A DNA stretch of 5,443 nucleotides from Anaerolineae bacterium (GCA_003524705.1 DQGV01000037.1:1-5443); one strand, 5' to 3'; positions 1-5,275 are shown, numbered from the stretch's first letter. The notes: a model not told the origin generated them from the sequence alone. Program-made: numbers and translations.

Positions 1-134
1 AAGACATTGTTAATCACACTGCTGAGGAGATGTGCCTGCCAAATGGTTAAGAAACCAGCTAAAAGTCCAGCAAGAATCGTTAAGGTCAAATGGAAACGTG
101 AGTCGCGGGTGAGGGTGAGGAGTCTACGATGCAT
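1..134 (-). CDS. cydD: CydD-like ABC transporter, N-terminus only (cut by left edge)
   Basis: CydD and CydC form the heterodimeric inner-membrane ABC exporter of glutathione/cysteine and haem-linked compounds that is required to assemble cytochrome bd. Only 44 codons are visible. Translation from the ATG at 134 gives MHRRLLTL, a short basic stretch, then a first membrane helix (about residues 16-32) containing LAGLLAGFLTIWQAHLLSSV. The G-x-L-T-x-x-Q-A-x-x-L-S pattern is what CydD shows at its first helix (E. coli CydD has SGILIIAQAWFMARIL); CydC starts differently. An in-frame TGA at 138-140 rules out a longer start. No good Shine-Dalgarno precedes the ATG. The position 82 bp downstream of cydB on the same strand fits a cydABD(C) operon. 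No ATPase domain can be checked, so a fused CydDC or another ABC exporter remains possible. Identification rests on pattern recognition plus context. Confidence 0.75.
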   Translation of the reverse strand, partial: MHRRLLTLTRDSRFHLTLTILAGLLAGFLTIWQAHLLSSVINNV

Positions 135-140
135 ATTTCA

Positions 141-200
141 GTTTGAAGGTTTCATGTTTGAAAGTTGGAAGGTTATAAAACTTTCAAACCTTCCAACTTT
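141..200. repeat. Overlapping inverted repeats between cydB and cydD
   Basis: A perfect 14-bp inverted repeat pairs AAAGTTGGAAGGTT (161-174) with AACCTTCCAACTTT (187-200) around a 12-nt loop. A second perfect 11-bp inverted repeat pairs GTTTGAAAGTT (156-166) with AACTTTCAAAC (179-189). The arms overlap, so the two stems exclude each other. A third degenerate copy, GTTTGAAGGTTT (141-152), can pair with 186-197 with one mismatch. The block is built from degenerate GTTTGAAGGTT/GTTGGAAGGTT units in both orientations. It lies wholly in the cydB-cydD spacer. It has no run of T suited to termination on the minus strand, so it is more like a palindromic dispersed repeat, an mRNA stabiliser or an attenuating structure than a terminator. 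Confidence 0.85.
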
Positions 201-216
201 TTAACTTACAAACAAT

Positions 217-1242
217 TTAATAAACCAAAGTCTTTTTATCTGTACTAATGCGCTTGCGGAAGATGTAATACGTCCAACCTTGATACACCAATACGATTGG
301 TACGAAAATCAACGCTACGATGGACATGACCGTTAATGTATATTGCGATGAGGAAGCATTATAAATTGTCAGTGACCATTCAGGATTCAACGTTGAAATC
401 ATCACACGCGGGAACATCAATGTGAAGAATGAAACTTGCGTTAACACAATGTGTAATGCAACACTGAGAAATGCCCATCCCTCCATTTTACGGTTGATGA
501 AAAATGTGGCAATGAGAATAGCAATCACTGCCGCAAGTGGAGTAGAGCCTGGGTTGATTCCAATTTTTGTAGAAATGTCGGTTGAGGTGTAGGTGAAGAA
601 TGCTAACAGCACAACTACAATTGCCGCAACTACATATAAGTTTTTCGATAACTCACGCGCGCGTTCTCTTAATTCACCTTCGAGTTTAAGCGTGAGGAAG
701 GTTGAACCGTAAAGTAAGAACACGGAAACCATTGTGATACCACCGAGCAGACCAAATGGATTCAACAGTGTAAACAAATTGCCTGTGTACATCATATCTG
801 CATTGATGGGTACGCCGCGTGCTAAATTGGAAAATGCAGTACCAAGCAACAAAGCACACATAAATGAACCGATAGCAATCATCCAATCAAAAGTGTGTCT
901 CCATTTTGGATTGGCATCTTTTGAACGGTATTCAAATGAAATGCCGCGGATGATTAATCCGATAACTAGCAAGAACAAGGCTAGATAAAATCCGCTGAAC
1001 ATGGTGGCGTACCAATGTGGAAATGCTGCAAATGTTGCACCACCTGCTGTAAGAAGCCAAACTTCATTGCCATCCCAAGTAGAACCAATCGTATTGATAA
1101 TGGCACGGCGTTCTTCATCTTTTTTGCCGAGGAAGGGTAACAACATACCAACACCGAAATCAAAACCTTCAAGGATGAAGAAACCAATCCAAAGTACGGC
1201 AATCAAAATAAACCAAAGGGTTTGTAAAAATTCGTAAGACAT
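217..1242 (-). CDS. cydB: Cytochrome bd quinol oxidase subunit II
   Basis: CydB is the second integral membrane subunit of cytochrome bd, which oxidises quinol and reduces O2 to water with high affinity; it packs against CydA in the cytoplasmic membrane. The protein has 341 residues (E. coli 379). Visible signatures are LEGFDFGVGML at residues 24-34, the hallmark TIGSTWDGNEVWLLTAGGA at 51-69 with conserved Trp56, Asp57 and Asn59, IIRGISFEYRSK at 97-108, and YTGNLFTLLNPFGLLGG at 152-168. The C-terminal part keeps the MFPRVM and SSSQYTLTVM motifs (276-307) and ends in the family's WTYYIFRKRI. Multiple hydrophobic helices run throughout. The ATG at 1242 is chosen because GGAGGAA lies just upstream and MSYEFLQTLW matches the family start; an upstream TTG at 1272 would add residues overlapping cydA. 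The gene follows cydA by 13 bp and is surely co-transcribed. No frameshift or missing motif is seen. Confidence 0.97.
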   Translation of the reverse strand: MSYEFLQTLWFILIAVLWIGFFILEGFDFGVGMLLPFLGKKDEERRAIINTIGSTWDGNEVWLLTAGGATFAAFPHWYATMFSGFYLALFLLVIGLIIRGISFEYRSKDANPKWRHTFDWMIAIGSFMCALLLGTAFSNLARGVPINADMMYTGNLFTLLNPFGLLGGITMVSVFLLYGSTFLTLKLEGELRERARELSKNLYVVAAIVVVLLAFFTYTSTDISTKIGINPGSTPLAAVIAILIATFFINRKMEGWAFLSVALHIVLTQVSFFTLMFPRVMISTLNPEWSLTIYNASSSQYTLTVMSIVALIFVPIVLVYQGWTYYIFRKRISTDKKTLVY

Positions 1243-1252
1243 ATCTTCCTCC
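1243..1252 (-). promoter_or_regulatory. Ribosome binding site deciding the cydB start
   Basis: Read on the minus strand, GGAGGAA (1252-1246) stands 3 nt before the ATG at 1242, with 5 nt between the GGAGG core and ATG. It lies in the 13-bp gap after the cydA stop codon and supports the ATG at 1242 over the in-frame TTG at 1272. Confidence 0.85.
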
Positions 1253-1255
1253 GTC

Positions 1256-2641
1256 TCAATCTTGTGAACCAACTAAAGTCGGCGCAACATCTACTGATTC
1301 GTGCATAGCGGCATCAGGTCCAGCCACGATATATTTTTTCATCAAATACACCATTGCAATTGCTAACACGCCATACACCACAACATAGCCAATGAGTGAA
1401 ATCCATAAATCAACAACAGTCAGGTTTGGTGAAACTGCATCTTCCACTTTTAATAAGCCTTGCACAATCCATGGTTGACGACCCATTTCAGTCAAAATCC
1501 ATCCACTTGAGTTTGCAAGATATGGCAATGCAATCACCCACGGAACCCACTTCATCCATTTGGCATTTTCATATTTGCCACGTGTTGCCAGCAAGAATAA
1601 AAATGACAAGCCCATCATAATAAACCCAATCGTCATCATAATGCGGAATGACCAGTAGGTGAAAACAATGAGCGGAACATAATCACCTGGACCATACAAT
1701 GCTACATATTCTGCTTGGATGTCATCCACGCCTCGAACTTCGCAAGTGAAGTTGTTACATGCTAGGAAGCTTAATACTGCGGGGACGCGCCACGACCAAA
1801 CTTCTTGTTTGCCTGTTAAATCTCCAATGGTGATGATAGAAAATGGAGCAGGCGATGAAGTTTCGTAATGCGCTTCAATAGCGGCAAATTTCATCGGTTG
1901 CGTTTCAAACATGTATTGTCCATTGGTGTGACCACCAAAGAAAACCAATGTACTGGCGATTAATCCAACAATGGTTGCAGTTTGAAATGAAGTTTTGAAC
2001 AAACTCACATTTTGTTTTCTAAAAATGTGATACGCACTGACTCCGATAATCAAGAAACTTGCGGTTGCTAAGCCTGCTGAAATGGTATGCCAGAAAAATA
2101 ACCAACCTTTTGGATTCGTGACCAATGCGAAGAAATCTACCAATTCAGCACGTCCGTTAACTTCGTTAATCACGTAGCCGACGGGGTGTTGCATCCAACC
2201 ATTGGCGAGCAATATCCAAAGGGCAGATAAATTTGAACCAACGGCAACCAGCCAGATGGAAGCAAGATGCGCTTTTTCTGGAATCTTGGTTTCACCGAAA
2301 ATCCAAACGCCGAGGAAGGTTGATTCCAAGAAGAAAGAGGTCAATGCTTCAATGGCAAGTGGTGCACCAAAAATATCGCCGACATAGCGAGAGTATTCAG
2401 ACCAATTCATGCCGAATTGAAACTCTTGCACAATGCCTGTGACGACACCGATAGCAAAGTTAATGAGGAAAAGTTTTCCCCAAAATTTTGCCATTTTGCG
2501 AAATTCTTCATCTCGCGTTTGGTAGTAGCGCGTTTGGAAATACGCCACAAACCAAGAAAGCCCCAATGTGAGGGGTACGAAAAGAAAATGATACACAGTG
2601 GTTAAACCAAATTGAAGCCGTGAAAGGGTGAGTGGATCCAT
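1256..2641 (-). CDS. cydA: Cytochrome bd quinol oxidase subunit I, short-Q-loop type
   Basis: CydA carries the three haems and the quinol site of cytochrome bd, the high-affinity, non-proton-pumping terminal oxidase of the cytoplasmic membrane. All key residues can be matched to E. coli CydA: His18 (E. coli His19, high-spin haem ligand) in LSRLQFGLTTVYHF; Glu98 and Glu106 (E99, E107, proton path); His185 (H186) and Met335 (M393), haem b558 ligands; Lys251 and Glu256 (K252, E257, quinol site) in KFAAIE; Arg333 (R391); and Glu385/Arg388 (E445, R448) in GWILTEMGRQPW. The protein has 461 residues against 522 in E. coli. The difference lies in the Q-loop, where Glu256 and Arg333 are 77 apart rather than 134, so this is the short-Q-loop class. 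The Q-loop also holds two cysteines, 295 and 300. The ATG at 2641 is chosen because AAAGGAG precedes it and MDPLTLSRLQF is the family start; a GTG at 2671 would lie inside the promoter region. First gene of the operon. Confidence 0.98.
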   Translation of the reverse strand: MDPLTLSRLQFGLTTVYHFLFVPLTLGLSWFVAYFQTRYYQTRDEEFRKMAKFWGKLFLINFAIGVVTGIVQEFQFGMNWSEYSRYVGDIFGAPLAIEALTSFFLESTFLGVWIFGETKIPEKAHLASIWLVAVGSNLSALWILLANGWMQHPVGYVINEVNGRAELVDFFALVTNPKGWLFFWHTISAGLATASFLIIGVSAYHIFRKQNVSLFKTSFQTATIVGLIASTLVFFGGHTNGQYMFETQPMKFAAIEAHYETSSPAPFSIITIGDLTGKQEVWSWRVPAVLSFLACNNFTCEVRGVDDIQAEYVALYGPGDYVPLIVFTYWSFRIMMTIGFIMMGLSFLFLLATRGKYENAKWMKWVPWVIALPYLANSSGWILTEMGRQPWIVQGLLKVEDAVSPNLTVVDLWISLIGYVVVYGVLAIAMVYLMKKYIVAGPDAAMHESVDVAPTLVGSQD

Positions 2642-2657
2642 ATATTTAGACTCCTTT
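2642..2657 (-). promoter_or_regulatory. Ribosome binding site deciding the cydA start
   Basis: On the minus strand AAAGGAG (2657-2651) lies 9 nt before the ATG at 2641. This supports MDPL as the N-terminus. The alternative GTG at 2671 has no such site and falls only a few bases after the predicted transcription start. Confidence 0.8.
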
Positions 2658-2664
2658 GTGATAT

Positions 2665-2684
2665 TTTTCACTAACTTGTGAAAA
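2665..2684. repeat. Perfect 7-bp inverted repeat at the cyd transcription start
   Basis: TTTTCAC (2665-2671) and GTGAAAA (2678-2684) are perfect inverse copies separated by 6 bp, centred on the predicted start of the cyd transcript near 2677. It shares the GTGAAAA arm with the Rex-like palindrome next to it. It may be a second half-site arrangement for a repressor or a weak hairpin in the cyd leader. Confidence 0.5.
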
Positions 2685-2693
2685 TTGTAACAA
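2676..2693. promoter_or_regulatory. Candidate Rex-type (or CRP/FNR-type) operator over the cyd -10 box
   Basis: The 18-bp stretch TTGTGAAAATTGTAACAA is an imperfect palindrome, symmetric at 7 of 9 positions per half. Against the known Rex operator pattern TTGTGAA-N4-TTCACAA it matches 7/7 in the left half and 5/7 in the right. Rex is an NADH-sensing repressor known to control cyd genes in other bacteria. The site covers the whole -10 box and the region just downstream, where a bound repressor would block RNA polymerase. The same bases also match the CRP pattern TGTGA-N6-TCACA at 9 of 10 positions, so the regulator family is uncertain. That this is an operator at all is an inference from motif and position. 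Confidence 0.5.
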
Positions 2694-2712
2694 TCAGACT
2701 CGGTTTTGTCAA
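2684..2712 (-). promoter_or_regulatory. Sigma-70-type promoter of the cyd operon
   Basis: Minus strand: a perfect -35 TTGACA (2712-2707), a 17-bp spacer and a -10 TACAAT (2689-2684, 5 of 6 consensus). Transcription would start near 2677 and give a leader of about 36 nt containing the AAAGGAG site. This is the best promoter match in the window. It is overlapped by the palindrome at 2676-2693. Confidence 0.8.
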
Positions 2713-2757
2713 GAGGCTTTTATAAGAGAAAACCCAAATGAAATTTTGTGGTTGCTT

Positions 2758-2787
2758 TTCACTAGAAAATTTTGAGGGTGATATAAT
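2758..2787 (+). promoter_or_regulatory. Probable promoter of lgt
   Basis: A perfect -10 TATAAT (2782-2787) is preceded after 18 bp by TTCACT (2758-2763), 4 of 6 matches to the -35 consensus. Transcription would start near 2794, giving a leader of about 25 nt. It points away from the cyd promoter; the two -35 boxes are about 45 bp apart. Confidence 0.6.
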
Positions 2788-2803
2788 TTCTGAAATTTAA
2801 TAT

Positions 2804-2809
2804 AGAGGT
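2804..2809 (+). promoter_or_regulatory. Ribosome binding site of lgt
   Basis: AGAGGT lies 9 nt before the ATG at 2819. It is a moderate match and supports this start. Confidence 0.6.
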
Positions 2810-2818
2810 AATTCAAGT

Positions 2819-3856
2819 ATGGATATTAATCCAGTCATTTTTAGTTTCAAATTATTTACATGGACAGTCACCCTCACATGGTACGGTTTGATTGTGATGA
2901 GTGGTGTTTTAGTGGGTGCATGGTTTGCAGAACGTGAAGTGCGCCGACGTGGTGAAAACGGCGAAACCTTAATTGATGCCATGATATGGCCCGTTGTCAT
3001 CGGTATTCTTGGTGCAAGGTTGTGGTATGTAGCCAATGCAACACTTGGTGGCAATACATCTTTCATTGATGACCCCATGTCTATCATCCGCCCGCCAATT
3101 GCCGGTTTACATTTTTTTGGCGGCTTGTTGTTCGGTGCTATCGCTTTAGTTTTTTATCTCAAACGTAATGGTTATGATGTCTGGCTATTTTTAGATGCAG
3201 TTGCCCCGGTCACATTATTAGGTCAAGCAGTGGGTAGGTTAGGAAATTACATCAACCAAGAATTGTATGGTCCGCCAACGACTCTGCCGTGGGGCATTCC
3301 CATTGGAGCAGGACACCGCCTCCCGGCTTACGCCGACCTGACTCAGTTCCCTGTAGAGACTACTCGCTTTCATCCGACTTTTGCCTACGAGATGATTCTC
3401 AATATCTTGGCTTTTCTCTTTATTATCTGGTACGTCCGCAAAGATGAAAACGAGAAGCCCGGCACGGCTGTAAGTTTATGGTTAATTTGTGCTGGCTTCA
3501 TCCGCGTGTTTATTGAATTCTTCCGCCCAGACCAACCACGCATTGGTGACTCGTTTGTTTCCTATACAATGGTTGTTGCTTTTCTAATGGGCGTTACTGG
3601 TGTGATTTTATTCTTAGCCCGCAATGGAAAGATACAAATCGCCGCTTTAGAAAATTGGTCTGAAAAATATCAAGTGAAAAAAGTGGAAAATAAAACAACA
3701 CCACTTCCGCGTAAGCGACAATTTGTTGAAGATGAATCTGATATGGATAATCAGGAAGAAATTAAAGAAACCAAAAGAAAATCAACTGCAAAGAAACCCG
3801 TTGCTAAAAAGACTACAGCAAAGAAAACAACTGTAAAGCGAAAAACAACGAAGTAA
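2819..3856 (+). CDS. lgt: Prolipoprotein diacylglyceryl transferase with a charged C-terminal tail
   Basis: Lgt transfers diacylglycerol from phosphatidylglycerol to the lipobox cysteine of prolipoproteins, the first step of lipoprotein maturation in the cytoplasmic membrane. Visible motifs: WYGLIVMSG at residues 21-29 with Tyr22 (E. coli Tyr26); GLHFFGGLLFG at 96-106; the Lgt signature GRLGNYINQELYG at 139-151 with Arg140 and Asn143 (E. coli R143, N146); and RVFIEFFRPDQ at 229-239 with Arg229 and Glu233 (R239, E243). About seven hydrophobic helices end near residue 267. The position of E. coli His103 is Phe100, with a His two residues earlier; this position varies in the family. At 345 residues the protein is about 55-60 longer than E. 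coli Lgt (291). The excess is a tail from about residue 285 with an acidic patch and KK pentapeptide repeats. It has its own promoter and terminator, so it is probably monocistronic. Confidence 0.96.
   Translation: MDINPVIFSFKLFTWTVTLTWYGLIVMSGVLVGAWFAEREVRRRGENGETLIDAMIWPVVIGILGARLWYVANATLGGNTSFIDDPMSIIRPPIAGLHFFGGLLFGAIALVFYLKRNGYDVWLFLDAVAPVTLLGQAVGRLGNYINQELYGPPTTLPWGIPIGAGHRLPAYADLTQFPVETTRFHPTFAYEMILNILAFLFIIWYVRKDENEKPGTAVSLWLICAGFIRVFIEFFRPDQPRIGDSFVSYTMVVAFLMGVTGVILFLARNGKIQIAALENWSEKYQVKKVENKTTPLPRKRQFVEDESDMDNQEEIKETKRKSTAKKPVAKKTTAKKTTVKRKTTK
3782..3841 (+). repeat. Lysine-rich pentapeptide repeats in the Lgt tail
   Basis: Residues 322-341 of Lgt form four 5-residue units, STAKK, PVAKK, TTAKK and TTVKR, followed by KTTK to the end. 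Thirteen of the last 27 residues are basic. An acidic stretch with EDESDMD and EEIKE (residues 304-317, about 3728-3769) comes just before. The composition resembles histone H1 C-terminal tails and bacterial H1-like proteins. By the known Lgt topology (C-terminus in the cytoplasm) the tail would face the cytoplasm. It may bind acidic lipids or nucleic acid; nothing in the sequence decides this. Confidence 0.85.
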
Positions 3857-3857
3857 T

Positions 3858-3890
3858 AAAAAATCCCCAGAGTTTTCTCTGGGGATTTTT
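3858..3890. terminator. Bidirectional rho-independent terminator between lgt and the sulfotransferase gene
   Basis: ATCCCCAGAG (3863-3872) pairs perfectly with CTCTGGGGAT (3877-3886) around a TTTT loop. Six A precede the stem and five T end it, so the A/T tracts extend the helix and supply a U-run in both directions. It starts 2 bp after the lgt stop codon and lies about 30 bp beyond the stop of the convergent gene, so it can end both transcripts. Confidence 0.92.
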
Positions 3891-3900
3891 ATTGTTCACT

Positions 3901-3920
3901 GTCTACGGTCTATCGTCTAC
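3901..3920. repeat. Short tandem heptamer array GTCTAYN
   Basis: Three consecutive units, GTCTACG, GTCTATC and GTCTAC(T), fill the gap between the terminator and the stop codon of the sulfotransferase gene. A further GTCTACG occurs at 122-128. Arrays of GTCTACG/GTAGACG-like heptamers are, to my recollection, common between genes of Anaerolineae-like genomes. No function can be read from the sequence. Confidence 0.6.
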
Positions 3921-3921
3921 T

Positions 3922-5112
3922 TTACATATCCAATTCAACTTGCTTGACTGGCACCAAATCTTCTCTGGTTTCAAAATTGAATCTCTCAAAAATATCTTTA
4001 TAAGTCTCTATAATTTGCTCCCTTGTAAAACCCATTTCTTCTAGTGAGTAATTGTGGTCGCTTTTGAAAGCCAGCGTTTCTTTCACGGCTTGGTCAATGA
4101 TGATGGGCAAGCCGGGCTGGTCAGGATAACCAAATTGCTCATAAAACCCGCGAATGACTGCTTCGGGGCGTTGAATCAAATCATCATAGCTCACAATCAA
4201 GTGCCTGGGAGAAGGATGCGAATCCAGATATCTCAACGGGTGGCGATACCAATGTTGCGTCATATCTAAAATTTCATCAATATATAAATATCCCTCACCA
4301 GGGTCAGTGAATTGACGACGCGCATAATTAATCCATGAAACGGTGGAAGGCAACATGTCTAACGGATTGCGAGCGAGATACAAAATGCGTGCATCTGGAA
4401 AAAATTCTGCTAGCGTTTCAATCTTCGGGCTAAAAGCGGGATTCTTCGCTACAAAATATTTTTTACCTTTATTGGCATACATGTGCCTTTGCAACATAGA
4501 TTTATAAAACGTCATAATGCGTTTTTTATGTTCAGGTGCCAGAGCTTCATCAAAATGTTGATAGTTCGGGAATTCATTTGCAAAGGGGAAGAGGAAAAAT
4601 ACAAAATATCCATCCCAAATATGCAAATGAATATTTTCATCTTCTTCAGGTTTGAAAAATGAAATCGGATGAATTTTTATTTTTCCCAAAGTGGCTTTAT
4701 CAAATGCATACAGCCATTTATGTAAAATGCCATTCAAAAACTTTTTATCAAATCGAGAAATGAGTTGTGTAATTTTCTTTTGCGTCACCGAAGGGGTTAA
4801 GTAAATATCCCACGTGGTTAAACTCGTAAACGTTTGGTCATCACGTGAAAGCAAACGTTGTAAAAAAGTTGAGCCGCTTCTTAAGTTTCCTAAAATAAAC
4901 AACGGCTTTTCAACCACATGCGTCTTATGAGCTGGGAATAAAATATCGTCAAGCCAAAAGAAAAACCAGTGCATCAATGCACCGAGGGGCCAAACGCTGT
5001 AAAAAAGAATTAGAAAAAGAAATCGTTTTCGAGTGAGGCGGGCGGGGGTGTTTTTGTTGTCAAAAAAAGAGCGGTAAAACGTTCGCCAAAAAAGCCGAAA
5101 GTTATATTTCAT
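3922..5112 (-). CDS. PAPS-dependent sulfotransferase family protein, possibly membrane-associated
   Basis: Sulfotransferases move a sulfuryl group from PAPS to a hydroxyl or amine of a small molecule, lipid or glycan. The 396-residue protein shows the two PAPS-binding sites of the Sulfotransfer_3-type fold. The 5'-phosphosulfate loop is KPLFILGNLRSGSTFLQRLL at residues 69-88 (Arg78-Ser79-Gly80-Ser81-Thr82). The 3'-phosphate site is ILYLARNPLDMLPS at 243-256 (Arg248, Ser256). Downstream are SYDDL (308-312) and the C-terminal SDHNYSLEEMGFTREQI (351-367), typical of this branch. The first 70 residues are basic, then very hydrophobic and aromatic (31-54), which suggests a membrane helix or amphipathic anchor before the catalytic domain. 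The ATG at 5112 has only a weak AGGA 11 nt upstream. The acceptor substrate cannot be told: no glycan, lipid or sulfate-activation gene is next to it. It converges with lgt and diverges from the methyltransferase gene. Confidence 0.85.
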   Translation of the reverse strand: MKYNFRLFWRTFYRSFFDNKNTPARLTRKRFLFLILFYSVWPLGALMHWFFFWLDDILFPAHKTHVVEKPLFILGNLRSGSTFLQRLLSRDDQTFTSLTTWDIYLTPSVTQKKITQLISRFDKKFLNGILHKWLYAFDKATLGKIKIHPISFFKPEEDENIHLHIWDGYFVFFLFPFANEFPNYQHFDEALAPEHKKRIMTFYKSMLQRHMYANKGKKYFVAKNPAFSPKIETLAEFFPDARILYLARNPLDMLPSTVSWINYARRQFTDPGEGYLYIDEILDMTQHWYRHPLRYLDSHPSPRHLIVSYDDLIQRPEAVIRGFYEQFGYPDQPGLPIIIDQAVKETLAFKSDHNYSLEEMGFTREQIIETYKDIFERFNFETREDLVPVKQVELDM

Positions 5113-5144
5113 TCAGAGCGGGATCCTTCAAATTTGATGGGAAT

Positions 5145-5172
5145 ATTCTATCAGCAAATTGCCTTTTGATAA
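5145..5172 (-). promoter_or_regulatory. Possible promoter of the sulfotransferase gene
   Basis: On the minus strand TTATCA (5172-5167, 4 of 6 to the -35 consensus), a 16-bp spacer and TAGAAT (5150-5145, 5 of 6 to the -10). Transcription would start near 5138, about 25 nt before the ATG at 5112. The match is moderate in an AT-rich region. Confidence 0.4.
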
Positions 5173-5225
5173 AACCCCGCTTCATCACTACGGGTTTGCT
5201 TGATTCTGTTTCCTCAACATTTTCC

Positions 5226-5254
5226 GTAGGGACGTAGCATCGCCGTGTCCCTAC
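5226..5254. repeat. REP-like palindromic element
   Basis: GTAGGGAC (5226-5233) and GTCCCTAC (5247-5254) are perfect inverse copies. Inside them, GTAGC and GCCGT pair with two G-U wobbles and one mismatch around an ATC loop, so the whole 29 bp folds as a 13-pair imperfect hairpin. No T-run follows, and it lies between divergent genes, so it is not a terminator. The GTAGGGAC...GTCCCTAC form resembles dispersed palindromes that I recall from Chloroflexota and cyanobacterial genomes; copy number elsewhere cannot be seen here. Confidence 0.8.
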
Positions 5255-5275
5255 AAAAAGATGTAAAATCAATGT

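Noticed and set aside
7..204. 65-codon plus-strand open frame at the left edge
   Set aside because: It is antisense to the CydD-like start and the inverted repeats, has a basic low-complexity composition, no Shine-Dalgarno and no family resemblance.
135..216. A small CydX/CydS-like third subunit gene next to cydAB
   Set aside because: Neither the 13-bp cydA-cydB gap nor the cydB-cydD spacer holds an open frame long enough for a hydrophobic single-helix peptide.
1243..1272. Longer cydB starting at TTG 1272, overlapping cydA
   Set aside because: Shine-Dalgarno and family alignment both favour the ATG at 1242.
2202..2605. Plus-strand open frames opposite cydA (and similar ones opposite cydB and the sulfotransferase gene)
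   Set aside because: They lie antisense to strongly conserved coding sequence, have no ribosome sites and look like shadows of codon use.
2642..2671. Longer cydA starting at GTG 2671
   Set aside because: It would begin a few bases from the predicted transcript start with no ribosome site; ATG 2641 has one and fits the family N-terminus.
2746..2763. Second Rex- or CRP-like site at the lgt -35 (TTGTG...TTCACT)
   Set aside because: The half-sites are one base out of the required spacing and the outer bases do not match, so it fails both patterns.
5172..5197. AAACCC...GGGTTT inverted repeat upstream of the sulfotransferase gene
   Set aside because: Only 6 bp with a 14-nt loop; too weak to separate from chance.
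5264..5269. TAAAAT as a -10 box for the methyltransferase gene
   Set aside because: No -35 element lies at suitable distance, and the start point would fall on the ribosome binding site.
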